Source: Actinoplanes lutulentus
Lineage (GTDB): Bacteria > Actinomycetota > Actinomycetes > Mycobacteriales > Micromonosporaceae
Assembly: GCF_003259845.1 (NCBI RefSeq)
Contig: NZ_QLMJ01000001.1
Span: forward strand, 372,001-436,000
Direction of reading: 5' to 3'
Length of the DNA stretch: 64,000 nt
In this document: positions 8,340-18,157 of the stretch, in pieces
How positions within the stretch are numbered: the stretch's first letter is position 1
Layout: each line of letters starts with the position of its first letter
Made by a program: the position numbers and the translations under genes
The notes under the pieces: generated by a model
What the model was told of the DNA's origin: nothing
The model's input: the letters and a program-made list of their open reading frames with translations, nothing else
Database searches by the model: none

Positions 8340-9544
8340 GAATCGTCGAAGCACGGGTGATCGTCACCTGCCCAGGCCGCAATTTCGTGACCCTGAAGAT
8401 CGTGACCGACGAGGGTGTCACCGGAGTCGGTGACGCCACGCTGAACGGCCGGGAACTGGCCGTCGCGTCCTATCTGGAGGACCACGTCGTGCCGGCCCTG
8501 ATCGGCCGTGATCCGTCGCGGATCGAGGACACCTGGCAGTTTCTGTACAAGGGCGCGTATTGGCGCCGGGGTCCGGTCACGATGACGGCCATCGCGGCGG
8601 TCGACACGGCTTTGTGGGACATCAAAGGCAAGGCGGCCGGACTGCCGGTCTATCAGTTGCTGGGCGGGCGGTCCCGTGAGGGCGTGACCGTTTACGGCCA
8701 TGCGAACGCCGACGACGTCGAGTCAGTCCTGTCGGAAATTTCGTCGTATGTCGCGCTCGGGTACCGCGCTGTCCGGGTGCAGACCGGCATCCCTGGCCTC
8801 GAGTCGACGTACGGCGTCGGCGGGGACAAGATGTTCTACGAGCCGGCCGATGCCGCGTTGCCGACCGAGAACATCTGGTCCACGGCCCACTATCTCGATC
8901 ATGTACCGAAGGTGTTCGCCGAGGTCCGCGCCGAGTTCGGCCCGACGCTGAAGCTGCTCCACGACGTGCATCACCGCCTCACCCCGATCGAGGCGGCGCG
9001 GCTCGGGAAGTCGCTGGAGCCCTATGCGCTGACCTGGATCGAGGACCCGGTCCCGGCGGAGCTGCAGGAAGGCTTCCGGCTGATCCGGCAGCACACGACG
9101 ACACCGATCGCGGTGGGCGAGGTGTTCAACTCGATCTGGGACTGCCAGGAGTTGATCACGTCGCAGCTCATCGACTACATCAGGACGACGGTCGTGCACG
9201 CCGGCGGGATAACGCACCTGCGCCGCATCTTCGATTTTGCGGCGCTGTACCACGTCCGCAGCGGCTCGCACGGCGCCACGGATCTGTCCCCGGTGTGCAT
9301 GGCGGCGGCGCTGCACGTGGACGTGGCGATCCCCAATTTCGGCCTGCAGGAGTACATGCGGCACACGCCGGAGACCGACGAGGTCTTCCCGCACGGTTAC
9401 CACTTCGCCGACGGATACCTGCATCCGTCGGAGGAACCCGGCCTCGGGGTTGACATCAACGAGGAGCTGGCGGCGAGATATCCGTATCGCCCGGCGTCAC
9501 TGCCGATCAACCGCCTGGAGGACGGAACGATGCACAGCTGGTAG
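8336..9544 (+). CDS. manD: D-mannonate dehydratase (enolase superfamily, ManD/RspA)
   Basis: A 402-residue member of the mandelate racemase/ManD subgroup, predicted to convert D-mannonate to 2-keto-3-deoxy-D-gluconate using Mg2+. The characteristic ManD insert, metal-ligand segments (DVHHRL, IEDPVP, AVGEVF), HGATDLSPV and the C-terminal [10 protein letters not shown] are all present. In HGATDLSPV the residue two after the His is Ala; from memory, Ala there marks efficient D-mannonate dehydratases and Pro marks weak or gluconate-acting relatives. The GTG at 8336 overlaps the permease stop. No uronate isomerase, mannonate oxidoreductase or KDG kinase gene is in view. Confidence 0.87.
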   Translation: MRIVEARVIVTCPGRNFVTLKIVTDEGVTGVGDATLNGRELAVASYLEDHVVPALIGRDPSRIEDTWQFLYKGAYWRRGPVTMTAIAAVDTALWDIKGKAAGLPVYQLLGGRSREGVTVYGHANADDVESVLSEISSYVALGYRAVRVQTGIPGLESTYGVGGDKMFYEPADAALPTENIWSTAHYLDHVPKVFAEVRAEFGPTLKLLHDVHHRLTPIEAARLGKSLEPYALTWIEDPVPAELQEGFRLIRQHTTTPIAVGEVFNSIWDCQELITSQLIDYIRTTVVHAGGITHLRRIFDFAALYHVRSGSHGATDLSPVCMAAALHVDVAIPNFGLQEYMRHTPETDEVFPHGYHFADGYLHPSEEPGLGVDINEELAARYPYRPASLPINRLEDGTMHSW

Positions 9545-9568
9545 GAGTCTGCCCTGACACGGTGGGTG

Positions 9569-10057
9569 CTAGGCGCGTTCAGCGTGGTCGGCCAGGTCGG
9601 GCGGGTAGACGACCTGGAAGCGCTCGAAGAGGGTCTCCTCCTGCTCCTCGTCGAAGGGTGTGCCCTCGGCCGCGCAGACGCGGGTGAAGTACTCGCGGTG
9701 GGCTGCCATCCAGCCGTCCCGGGTTCGGTCGTTCTCGCCCTCGGCGTGGGCGAACTCGTCGGTCACGGTCGCGAACGGGCCCAGCCGTAGCTCCACCGTG
9801 CGCAGCACCACCCGCGGCCGGCCGGCGCCGTCGCAGACAATCCAGTACACGCCGATCCTCGGCAGCGGCTCGTCCTCGAACTGCCGGGTCAGGGAGGCTG
9901 TCGCGCGCTTGCGGCCCTCAATCACCAGGGCCAGCAGGGCGTCGGCCATCGCTGCTGAGTCGCCGAAGCGTTCGACGGTGTATTCGCCGGTCAGGCCGGA
10001 GGCGGCCCAGAACTTCGCGGCGGCCTCGACATCGATGGGTGCGGACATGCCGCTCAT
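9569..10057 (-). CDS. ASCH domain protein
   Basis: A 162-residue protein with an ASCH (PUA-like) fold, recognisable from GRKRATASL...RIGVYWIVCDGAGRPRVVLRTVEL and the acidic C-terminus. ASCH proteins bind RNA or modified nucleosides; some are cytidine-derivative amidohydrolases. The start could be the ATG at 10057 or the one at 10048. The longer upstream open frame is Arg/Pro-rich and unlikely to be translated. It converges on the manD operon with 24 bases between the stops. Confidence 0.8.
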   Translation of the reverse strand: MSGMSAPIDVEAAAKFWAASGLTGEYTVERFGDSAAMADALLALVIEGRKRATASLTRQFEDEPLPRIGVYWIVCDGAGRPRVVLRTVELRLGPFATVTDEFAHAEGENDRTRDGWMAAHREYFTRVCAAEGTPFDEEQEETLFERFQVVYPPDLADHAERA

Positions 10058-10287
10058 CCTGCCAAACCCCGTTCGGTGGGCCGGTCCCAGCACGGCACCG
10101 GTGCGGGCAGGCGCTTTCCGTGACCGGGACGAGGGCACACGGATGCTCGAACCCGCGTCGTCAGGAGCACACGGATGCCCTGCGTGTGCCCGGGACACGG
10201 CTATCCAGCCGGCCAAGAGCGGCGGCTGGGGAATCATCCGAAAGGGATGAGTCAGCGCAGGGGTGGGGGAATCTAGCGTTCGGAGCT

Positions 10288-11688
10288 GTGACGGCTACCC
10301 AGACATCGACCACTCAGAAGCTGACTCTGCTGACGATGACCTCGATGGTCGTGGGTGGCATGGTCGGCGCGGGTGTGTTCTCGCTGCCGCGCCGGTTCGC
10401 CGAGGAGACCGGGGTTGTCGGGGCGCTGATCGCGTGGACGATCGCCGGGGCCGGCATGTTGATGCTGGCGTTCGTCTTTCAAACGCTGGCGATGCGCAAA
10501 CCTGACCTCGATGCCGGTGTCTACGCGTACGCGAAAGCGGGTTTTGGCGAGTATCTCGGGTTCTTCTCGGCGTTCGGATATTGGGCGAGTGCCTGCGTCG
10601 GCAACGTGACGTACTGGGTGCTGATCATGTCGACCATCGGGGCCGTGGCACCGGGGTTCGGTGAGGGTGACACGTTGCTGTCGGTGCTGTGCTCCACCGC
10701 CGGCATCTGGCTCTTCTTCTATCTGGTGCAGCGCGGTGTCAAGGACGCGGCAGTGCTGAACCGGATCGTGACGATCGCCAAAGTCGTACCCATCATCGTC
10801 TTTGTTCTTCTGGCTCTTTTTGCTCTTGATCCTGCGGTCTTCGCCGACAATCTGCGCGGCGGCACCGATTATGGCTCGTTGTTCGAGCAGGTCAAGGGCA
10901 CGATGCTGGTGACCGTGTTCGTGTTCCTCGGTGTCGAGGGGGCGAGTGTCTACTCACGGCACGCGCAGCGGCGCCAGGACGTCGGGCGGGCCACGATCCT
11001 CGGGTTTCTCAGCGTGTTCGCGGTGTTCGCGTCGGTCACCATCGTGTCGTACGGAATCCTCCCGGCAACCGAGATCGCGCAGCTCCGCCAGCCCTCGATG
11101 GGCGGGGTTCTGGAAGCCGCCGTAGGCGGATGGGGCAAGGCGTTCGTCAGCGTCGGCCTGATCGTCTCGGTGCTCGGTGCCTATCTGGCGTGGTCGCTGA
11201 TGGCCGCCGAGGTGCTGTACGTCGCGGCGAAGGACGACGACATGCCGCGGTTCCTGGGGCGCACCCGGACCGGTGACGTGCCGTTCAACGCCCTGCTGCT
11301 GAGCAGCATCCTGGTGCAGATCGTCCTGATCGTCACGTATTTCTCGTCGGACGCCTTCAACTTCGCGCTTGACCTGACCAGTGCGCTGAGCCTGATCCCG
11401 TTCCTGCTGGCCGCCGGTTACGCCCTGAAAATAGCCGAGAAATCAGGCGAGAAAGTGATCGCCGTGCTCGCCGTGATCTACACGATCTTCCTGCTCGTCG
11501 CGGCCGGGCCGAAGTTCCTGCTCGTCTCGTTCATCATCTACGCCCCGGCAACGCTGCTGTTCGTCAAGGCACGCCGCGAGCAGGGCCGGGAGCTCTTCTC
11601 CGGCCGGGAACTCGTCATCCTCGCCGTCTCCGTGATCGGGGCCATCGCCGGCATCACGGCGCTGGCGGCCGGCTGGATCTCCATCTAA
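10288..11688 (+). CDS. APC-family amino-acid antiporter (arginine/ornithine type)
   Basis: A 466-residue transporter with about twelve membrane segments and the APC substrate motif at residues about 20-32 (VVGGMVGAGVFSL). The closest relatives by pattern are basic amino-acid/polyamine antiporters (ArcD, LysI, YdgI). It ends 30 bases before the arginine deiminase gene, which supports arginine uptake coupled to export of citrulline or ornithine. The GTG at 10288 is chosen because the TM1 glycine motif sits at the usual distance and the upstream frame is not hydrophobic. Confidence 0.85.
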   Translation: MTATQTSTTQKLTLLTMTSMVVGGMVGAGVFSLPRRFAEETGVVGALIAWTIAGAGMLMLAFVFQTLAMRKPDLDAGVYAYAKAGFGEYLGFFSAFGYWASACVGNVTYWVLIMSTIGAVAPGFGEGDTLLSVLCSTAGIWLFFYLVQRGVKDAAVLNRIVTIAKVVPIIVFVLLALFALDPAVFADNLRGGTDYGSLFEQVKGTMLVTVFVFLGVEGASVYSRHAQRRQDVGRATILGFLSVFAVFASVTIVSYGILPATEIAQLRQPSMGGVLEAAVGGWGKAFVSVGLIVSVLGAYLAWSLMAAEVLYVAAKDDDMPRFLGRTRTGDVPFNALLLSSILVQIVLIVTYFSSDAFNFALDLTSALSLIPFLLAAGYALKIAEKSGEKVIAVLAVIYTIFLLVAAGPKFLLVSFIIYAPATLLFVKARREQGRELFSGRELVILAVSVIGAIAGITALAAGWISI

Positions 11689-11718
11689 ACGAAACCCGGA
11701 ACGAGAGGGGCTCTGTTC

Positions 11719-12961
11719 ATGTCCACCAACCTCGGCGTGTACTCGGAAGTCGGACAGCTCCGCAAGGTTCTGGTCTGCGCACCCGGTCTGGCGCACCGCA
11801 GGCTCACCCCGACCAACTCCGACGACCTGCTCTTCGACGACGTGATGTGGGTGGAGAACGCCCAGCGCGACCACGGCGACTTCGTGAACAAGCTGCGCGG
11901 CCGCGGCGTCGAGGTGGTGGAGCTGCACGAGCTGCTCGCCGAGACGGTGGCCATCCCGGAGGCGAAATCGTGGCTGCTGGACCGCAAGATCGTCGCGAAC
12001 GAGGTGGGCCTCGGGCTGGTCACCGACACCCGGGCGTTCCTCGACGAGCTGAAACCTCGTGAGCTGGCCGAGTTCCTGATCGGCGGGCTGGCGACCAGCG
12101 ACCTGCCGGACGATTTCCGCTCCGGGTACGTGGCCCTGGCCCGGGAGGCGACCGGCGCCCGCGAATATCTGATGCCGCCGCTGCCGAACACGCTGTACAC
12201 CCGGGACACCACGTGCTGGCTCTACGGCGGGGTGACGCTGAACCCGCTGTACTGGCCGGCGCGGCACGACGAGACGCTGCTGATGAAGGCGATCTACACG
12301 TTCCACCCGGACTTCAAGGGTGCCACGGTGTGGTGGGGCGACCCGGAGCAGGAGTGGGGTCTGTCCACGTTCGAGGGCGGCGACGTCATGCCGGTCGGCA
12401 ACGGCGTGGTCCTGGTCGGCATGAGCGAGCGGACGTCACGGCAGGCGATCACGCAGGTGGCGGCGTCGCTGTTCGCGGCCGGCGCGGCCGAGCGGGTGGT
12501 GGTGGCCGGGATGCCGAAGCTGCGCGCGGCGATGCACCTGGACACCGTCTTCACCTTCGCCGACCGGGACATCGTCACGCTCTATCCGACCATCATGGAC
12601 GCGGTGCATACGTTCAGCCTCTACCCGTCGGACCGTGAGCCCGGCGTGGACGTCGTCGACGAGGGCGACCGCAAGTTCACCGAGGTGGTGGCCGAGTCGC
12701 TCAATCTCAAGGCGCTGCGGGTCATCGAGACCGGCGGTGATGTGTACGCCTCCGAACGCCAGCAGTGGGACAGCGGGAACAACGCGGTGGCCGTAGCACC
12801 GGGTGTCGTCTTCACCTACGACCGGAACACCACCACGAACACGCTGCTGCGACGGGCCGGCGTGGAGGTCATCACGATCGTCGGCGCGGAGCTCGGCCGG
12901 GGGCCGCGGCGGCGGGCACTGCATGACGTGCCCACTGATCCGCGATGCCGTCGACTTCTGA
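11719..12961 (+). pseudogene. arcA: Arginine deiminase, frameshifted just before its catalytic Cys
   Basis: Arginine deiminase hydrolyses L-arginine to citrulline and ammonia. The first 392 codons match ArcA throughout, including [11 protein letters not shown] and the catalytic His/Asp regions. As read, the frame then diverges and ends at 13035 in unrelated sequence. Removing one G from the five-G run at 12899-12903 restores the canonical ending [21 protein letters not shown] with a stop at 12959-12961, giving a normal 413-residue enzyme with its nucleophilic Cys. This is either an assembly error or a recent inactivating insertion. No arcB or arcC is nearby. Confidence 0.85.
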
Positions 12962-12962
12962 C

Positions 12963-13595
12963 ATGTCCTTCACATACGAGGCGCTGGTCTTCTTTCTGGC
13001 GCTGTTCGCGCTCTACAGCCCGGTGGCGGCGCTGAGCTCGTATCTGCCGTACGTCCGTGGTTACACGCACGCCGAGCAGTTGCGGCTCGCGCTCGGGCTG
13101 GCTCTGAACGCGCTGGTGTTCGTGCTGATCGCGATCTGGGTGGGCGAGCCGCTGCTGGAGTTGCTGGGCATCAGCACGGCGGCGCTGACGGCGACCGGCG
13201 GTATCGCGCTGATCCTGGCCTCGGTGCCGCTGATGCGCGGCGGCGGCGAGAAGAAGCCGGATGACAGCAATGAAGAAGTCGTCAAACCGAAGAATCCGCT
13301 CTTCACCCCGCTCACCTTCCCGCTCACCGTCGGCGGCACCACCTTCGCCTTCGGGGTTGCCGCCTCGGCCGACGTGGGCGACGTCCCCGGCCGGCTCTGG
13401 CTGTCGGTCGCGGCGCTCGCGTACGGCATCGTCACCGGCGTGACGCTCTATCTCTCCGGACACGTCGAGCGCCGGATCTCCCTGGAGACCTCGGCGATCC
13501 TGGACCGGGTGGCCGGCATCCTGCTGACCGCCATCGCGGTGATCCTGCTGGCCAACGGCTTCACCGACCTGGTGACGGCCAGGCTGAACAGTTGA
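12963..13595 (+). CDS. MarC-family integral membrane protein
   Basis: A 210-residue protein with six hydrophobic segments and MarC-type features ([20 protein letters not shown] near the N-terminus, [15 protein letters not shown] in the middle). MarC proteins were once linked to multidrug resistance, but their transport role is unproven. The ATG at 12963 follows the restored arcA stop by one base, so it is probably the last gene of the arginine unit. The earlier in-frame ATG at 12945 lies inside the true arcA coding end. Confidence 0.8.
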   Translation: MSFTYEALVFFLALFALYSPVAALSSYLPYVRGYTHAEQLRLALGLALNALVFVLIAIWVGEPLLELLGISTAALTATGGIALILASVPLMRGGGEKKPDDSNEEVVKPKNPLFTPLTFPLTVGGTTFAFGVAASADVGDVPGRLWLSVAALAYGIVTGVTLYLSGHVERRISLETSAILDRVAGILLTAIAVILLANGFTDLVTARLNS

Positions 13596-13604
13596 TCACG
13601 CGCC

Positions 13605-15143
13605 TCACCCGATGAACCACGCCGCCGTCGCACCCGGCAGCAGCGGCCCGTCGAACGGCGAACTCGCCAGCACCAACTGAAGATCAACCGGCAACGGCGC
13701 CGGCGAATCACCCACGTTGACCACGCAGACGAACCCGGGCTCCCGGCGAAAAGCCAGCACACCGGGAGCGGCCGGAATCCACTCCATATCCCCGTCGCCC
13801 AGTGCCGGCAGCAGCCGCCGCTGACGTAACGCCGCCCGGTAGAGCCGCAACATCGACTCCGCGTCGTCGCTCTGCCGCTCCACGGTCAGCCCGGCCCACT
13901 CGTCCGGCTGGGGCAGCCAGGACTTCTCCCCCGGCCCGAATCCGTACGACGGCGACTCCCCCGACCAGGGCAGCGGCACCCGGCAGCCGTCCCGCCCGGG
14001 ATCCGTGCCGCCGCTGCGGAAGAACGTCGGGTCCCGCCGCGCCGCGTCCGGCAGATCCAGCACCTCCGGCAGGCCGAGTTCCTCACCCTGGTAGACGTAG
14101 GCCCCGCCGGGCAGGGCGAGCATCAGCAACGCGGCGGCGCGCGCTCGGCGTACCCCTGCCTCGCCCCCGCCGTAACGCGTGACGTGCCTGGTCACGTCGT
14201 GGTTGGACAGCACCCAGGTGGCCGGGGCGCCGACCGCCCGCAGCGACCGCAGGCTCTCGTCGATCGCCGTCCGCAGCGCCTCCGCCGTCCACTTCGCGGA
14301 GAGGAACGTGAAGTTGAACGCCGTGTGCAGCTCGTCCGGCCGCAGATAGCGGGCGAGCCGCTCCGGATTCTGCACCCAGATCTCCCCGACAAAGATCAAT
14401 TCCCTGGGGTACGCGTCCGCGAGCGCCCGCCATTCCCGGTAGACGTCGTGCACCTCGTCCAGATCCCAGTGCGGATGTCCTTCCGGGGCGGCGCCGGTGG
14501 TGAACGAGTCCACGTCGGGCATCTGCGGGTCCTTGGCGAGGCCGTGCGCCACGTCGACGCGGAACCCGTCGGCCCCCCGGTCGAACCAGAACCGCAGGAT
14601 GTCCCGGAACTCGGTGCGGACCTCGTCGTTCGTCCAGTCCAGGTCGGGCTGCTCGGGGGCGAACAGGTGCAGGTACCACTGGCCGCCGGCCCGGCTCCAG
14701 GCCCGGCCGCCGAACGCGCTGATCCAGTTGTTCGGTGGCTGGTCGCCGCCGGGCCCGTCGCGGAACAGGTATCGGGCCCGCTCCTGGCTGCCGGGCGGCG
14801 TGTCCAGCGCCGCCCGGAACCAAGGGTGCCGATCGGAGGTGTGGTTCGGCACCAGATCGAGGATCACCCGGAGGCCGAGCTGATGGGCGTCCTCGATCAG
14901 CGCTTCGGCGTCGGCAAGGGTGCCGAAGCGCGGGTCCACGTCACGGTGGTCGGCGACGTCATAACCGTTGTCGGCCTGCGGCGACGGGTAGAACGGGTTG
15001 AGCCAGACCGCGTCGACGCCGAGCGAGCGCAGGTAGGGCAGGCGGGACCGGACGCCCGGCAGGTCACCGATCCCGTCGCCGTTCGAGTCGGCGAAACTCC
15101 ACACGTAGACCTGGTAGATGACGGCGTCACGCCACCAGGTCAC
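13605..15143 (-). CDS. GH13 alpha-glucosidase (oligo-1,6-/alpha-1,4-glucosidase type)
   Basis: A 512-residue cytoplasmic glycoside hydrolase of family 13, lacking a signal peptide. Conserved regions: DLVPNHTS (96-103), nucleophile Asp197 in GFRVDVAH, acid/base Glu254 in FVGEIW, and stabiliser Asp316 in LSNHD. It should hydrolyse imported maltose, isomaltose or related alpha-glucosides to glucose. Its GTG overlaps the stop of the ABC ATPase gene, making it the last gene of the alpha-glucoside operon. Confidence 0.9.
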   Translation of the reverse strand: MTWWRDAVIYQVYVWSFADSNGDGIGDLPGVRSRLPYLRSLGVDAVWLNPFYPSPQADNGYDVADHRDVDPRFGTLADAEALIEDAHQLGLRVILDLVPNHTSDRHPWFRAALDTPPGSQERARYLFRDGPGGDQPPNNWISAFGGRAWSRAGGQWYLHLFAPEQPDLDWTNDEVRTEFRDILRFWFDRGADGFRVDVAHGLAKDPQMPDVDSFTTGAAPEGHPHWDLDEVHDVYREWRALADAYPRELIFVGEIWVQNPERLARYLRPDELHTAFNFTFLSAKWTAEALRTAIDESLRSLRAVGAPATWVLSNHDVTRHVTRYGGGEAGVRRARAAALLMLALPGGAYVYQGEELGLPEVLDLPDAARRDPTFFRSGGTDPGRDGCRVPLPWSGESPSYGFGPGEKSWLPQPDEWAGLTVERQSDDAESMLRLYRAALRQRRLLPALGDGDMEWIPAAPGVLAFRREPGFVCVVNVGDSPAPLPVDLQLVLASSPFDGPLLPGATAAWFIG

Positions 15144-16372
15144 GGAGTCTGCTCCATCCGTTCGCGCAGCTCCTCCTGCTCGAACCGGGCGAGGTCGGCC
15201 GCTGCCTCCTCGTCGCGGGTCAGGTTCTCCCCGGTACGCGGATCGAACAGGTGCAGCCGGCCGGTGTCCGCCCAGAACTCGGCCTCGTGGTTCTCCCGCA
15301 GCCGGCTCATCGCGTCGATCGAGATGATCAGCTGACTGCGCAGCGCCTCGCTGTCCAGCTCGGCGGCGAGCTTCGCCAACTCCTCGGCCACCTCCGGGTT
15401 GGACTCGAACGGGATGTACGCGTACTGCGAGTCGCCGAGCCACTCGGTGACGTCGACCGGCGCCCGGAACGTCACGCCGCGCTCCCGTTTCACCGGGTCG
15501 AGCAGGCGCGCGTCCTCGAAGTGCTCGGGCCTCAGGCCGGCGATCAGCAGCTGCCCGTCGGTGACCTTGCCGGCCGCGGTGGCCGGCACGTCCGCCTCCA
15601 GGAACGGCAGGGTCAGCCGATTGCCCGAGACGACAGCGGGCATGAAGTTCATCGGCGGGGACCCGATGAAGCCGGCGACGAACATGTTGACCGGCTGCTC
15701 GTACAGCTCGCGGGGTGACGCGACCTGCTGGAGCAGGCCGCGGCGCAGCACCGCGACCCGGTCGCCGAGGGTCATCGCCTCGGTCTGGTCGTGCGTCACG
15801 TACACCGTGGTGGTGCCGAGCCGCCGTTGCATCCGGGAGATCTCGGTACGCATCTGGCCCCGCAGTTTCGCGTCCAGGTTCGACAGCGGCTCGTCGAAGA
15901 GGAACGCGTTGACCCGCCGGACGATGGCCCGGCCCATCGCGACCCGCTGCCGCTGCCCGCCGGAGAGGTTGGCCGGCTTGCGGTCCAGGTGCTCGTCGAG
16001 CTCCAGCATCGAGGCGGCGTCGCGTACCCGGGTCTGTATCTCTTCTTCTTTGATCTTTTTGTTCAGTCGCAGTGGAAACGCGATGTTCTCGAAAACGGTC
16101 AGGTGCGGGTAGAGCGCGTAGTTCTGGAAGACCATGGAGAGGTTGCGGTCGCGGGGCGCTTTCTCGTTGACCCGGTCGCCGCCGATCAGCATGTCCCCGG
16201 AGGTGATGTCCTCCAGACCGACGATCATCCGGAGCAGGGTGGATTTCCCGCAGCCGGACGGCCCGACCAGGATCATGAACTCGCCGTCCGCGATGTCGAG
16301 GCTGACGTCGTTGACGGCTTTGAAGCCGTCGCCGTACTCCTTCACGATGTTGCGCATCTCGATGGCAGCCAT
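15140..16372 (-). CDS. ABC ATPase of sugar importer (MsiK/UgpC type)
   Basis: A 410-residue CUT1-type ATPase: Walker A GPSGCGKST (38-46), Q-loop VFQNYALYPHLTV, signature LSGGQRQR, Walker B FLFDEPLSNLD, His in VTHDQTEA. The long C-terminal regulatory (OB/TOBE) domain ends in an acidic tail longer than usual. Most actinomycete sugar importers lack their own ATPase and share MsiK; this operon has a dedicated one between the permease and glucosidase genes. Confidence 0.9.
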   Translation of the reverse strand: MAAIEMRNIVKEYGDGFKAVNDVSLDIADGEFMILVGPSGCGKSTLLRMIVGLEDITSGDMLIGGDRVNEKAPRDRNLSMVFQNYALYPHLTVFENIAFPLRLNKKIKEEEIQTRVRDAASMLELDEHLDRKPANLSGGQRQRVAMGRAIVRRVNAFLFDEPLSNLDAKLRGQMRTEISRMQRRLGTTTVYVTHDQTEAMTLGDRVAVLRRGLLQQVASPRELYEQPVNMFVAGFIGSPPMNFMPAVVSGNRLTLPFLEADVPATAAGKVTDGQLLIAGLRPEHFEDARLLDPVKRERGVTFRAPVDVTEWLGDSQYAYIPFESNPEVAEELAKLAAELDSEALRSQLIISIDAMSRLRENHEAEFWADTGRLHLFDPRTGENLTRDEEAAADLARFEQEELRERMEQTP

Positions 16373-16385
16373 GCTCGAACTCCTT

Positions 16386-17216
16386 TCAGCCCTTCACGGC
16401 GCCGGACGTCAGACCGGCCACGATCTTGCGTTGGAACAGCAGCACGAGGATCACCACGGGGATGGTGACGACCACCGCGGCCGCTGCGATCGGCGCGGTC
16501 GGCTGGGAGAACTGCGAGGCGCCCTGGAAGAACGCGAGGGCCGCGGGGACGGGACGGGCGGCCTCGCTGGAGGTGAGGGTGATGCCGAAGACGAAGTCGT
16601 TCCAGACCGCGAAGAAGGTCAGGATCGCCGCGGTGAACACACCGGGCGAGGCCAGCGGGACGATCACCCGGCGGAACGCCTGCCAGGCGGTGGCGCCGTC
16701 GACCTGGGCGGCCTGTTCCATCTCCCAGGGGATCTCCCGGAAGAACGCCGCCAGGACGTAGACGGCGAGCGGCAGCGAATACGAGAGGTACGGAATGATC
16801 AACCCGAGCCACGTGTCGTAGAGGCCGATCGTGCGCCACAGGTTGAACAGCGGCGTGGCGATCGCGATCACCGGGAACACCGTGATGGCCAGGGCCACCC
16901 CGAGGACCAGGCGCTTGCCGGGGAACTCCAGGCGGGAGATGGCGTACGCGGCGAGGGTGGCCAGCACCACCGAGATGGTGGTGGCGATGATCGCCATGCC
17001 GACCGAGTTGCGCAGCGCCGTGGTGAACAGGTCGGACGCGAAGACGGTCCGATAGTTCGCCCAGCTCCAGACGGTGGGCAGGAACGAGTTGTTGGTGATG
17101 TCGTCACCCTCCTTGAAGGAGAGCGAGACGATCCAGAAGACCGGGACCAACGCGTACGCGATGACCGCGAGGGCGCCCAGGATCCAGTAGACCTGTGTCC
17201 GGCGGCTCACCTTCAC
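16386..17216 (-). CDS. Sugar ABC transporter permease (MalG/AglG-like)
   Basis: A 276-residue CUT1 permease with six membrane segments and the EAA loop EQAAQVDGATAWQAFRRVIVP (about residues 170-190). It forms the channel with the neighbouring MalF-like permease. The GTG start overlaps the upstream stop; 13 bases separate it from the ATPase gene. Confidence 0.9.
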   Translation of the reverse strand: MKVSRRTQVYWILGALAVIAYALVPVFWIVSLSFKEGDDITNNSFLPTVWSWANYRTVFASDLFTTALRNSVGMAIIATTISVVLATLAAYAISRLEFPGKRLVLGVALAITVFPVIAIATPLFNLWRTIGLYDTWLGLIIPYLSYSLPLAVYVLAAFFREIPWEMEQAAQVDGATAWQAFRRVIVPLASPGVFTAAILTFFAVWNDFVFGITLTSSEAARPVPAALAFFQGASQFSQPTAPIAAAAVVVTIPVVILVLLFQRKIVAGLTSGAVKG

Positions 17217-18148
17217 TTGCGATCACCCCTCGCCTGCGACAGGTCGGTGCGGAACACCTTGATGAACAGGAAGGCGATCAGGACGACGAGGATCGCCAGG
17301 ATGACGCTGACCGCCGAGCCGAGCCCGATCATGACCCGGCTGATGGTCTGCCGATAGGCGAGGAAGGACAGCGTCTCGGTGCCCTGCGCGCCGGCCGTCA
17401 TGATGAACACGCTGTCGAAGATCCGGAACGCGTCCAGGGTCCGGAACAGCAGCGCCACCATGATCGCGGCCTTCATGTTCGGCAGGATCACCCGTTTCAC
17501 CCGCTGCCAGGCCCGGGCGCCGTCGACTTTCGCCGCTTCCAGGTAGTCCTCCGGGATCTGCGCGAGCCCGGCGAGCAGCAGCAACGACATGAACGGCGTG
17601 GTCTTCCAGATCTCCGCGACGCAGACCGTGAACAGCGCCGACCAGGTGCCGCCGAACCAGTCGAAGTCACCGAGCCCGAGCAGCGGGTTCACAAAGCCGT
17701 AGGTGTTGCTGAACGCGTACGCCCAGGCGTACGCGGAGACGACCGTGATGATCCCGTAGGGCACCAGGATCGCGGTGCGCAGCGGGGTCCGCAGGTGCAG
17801 CGCCCGGTGCATCACCATGGCCAGGGCGAACCCGAGGACCAGCTCGATCGCGACGGTCACCACGGTGATCAGCGAGGTGACGCCGAACTGCCGCCAGAAC
17901 AGCCCGTCGGTCAGGATCATCGCGTAGTTGCCGAGCCCGATGAACTCGCGCCCGGCCGGATCGGTCAGCCGGTAGTCGAACAGGGAGAGCCAGAGCGCGT
18001 TGAGGATCGGGTACCCGGTCACCAGCACCATCGCCAGGAACGCCGGGCCGGCGAGCATCCAGCCCAGGTTGCGTTCCTTACGCGTACGGTCGCTGATCTT
18101 CGCTCGGCGTGCCTTGGGTACGGGCTTCGCCACGGTGGACACAGCCAT
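17213..18148 (-). CDS. Sugar ABC transporter permease (MalF/AglF-like)
   Basis: A 311-residue CUT1 permease with a basic cytoplasmic N-terminus, six membrane segments and the EAA loop YLEAAKVDGARAWQRVKRVI (about residues 205-225). It lies between the solute-binding lipoprotein gene (9-base gap) and the second permease (4-base overlap), the standard order for alpha-glucoside importers. Confidence 0.9.
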   Translation of the reverse strand: MAVSTVAKPVPKARRAKISDRTRKERNLGWMLAGPAFLAMVLVTGYPILNALWLSLFDYRLTDPAGREFIGLGNYAMILTDGLFWRQFGVTSLITVVTVAIELVLGFALAMVMHRALHLRTPLRTAILVPYGIITVVSAYAWAYAFSNTYGFVNPLLGLGDFDWFGGTWSALFTVCVAEIWKTTPFMSLLLLAGLAQIPEDYLEAAKVDGARAWQRVKRVILPNMKAAIMVALLFRTLDAFRIFDSVFIMTAGAQGTETLSFLAYRQTISRVMIGLGSAVSVILAILVVLIAFLFIKVFRTDLSQARGDRK

Positions 18149-18157
18149 CGCCCCTCC

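Noticed and set aside
12945..12962. Earlier start for the MarC gene
   Set aside because: Those codons belong to the restored arcA end; the ATG at 12963 directly follows the arcA stop.
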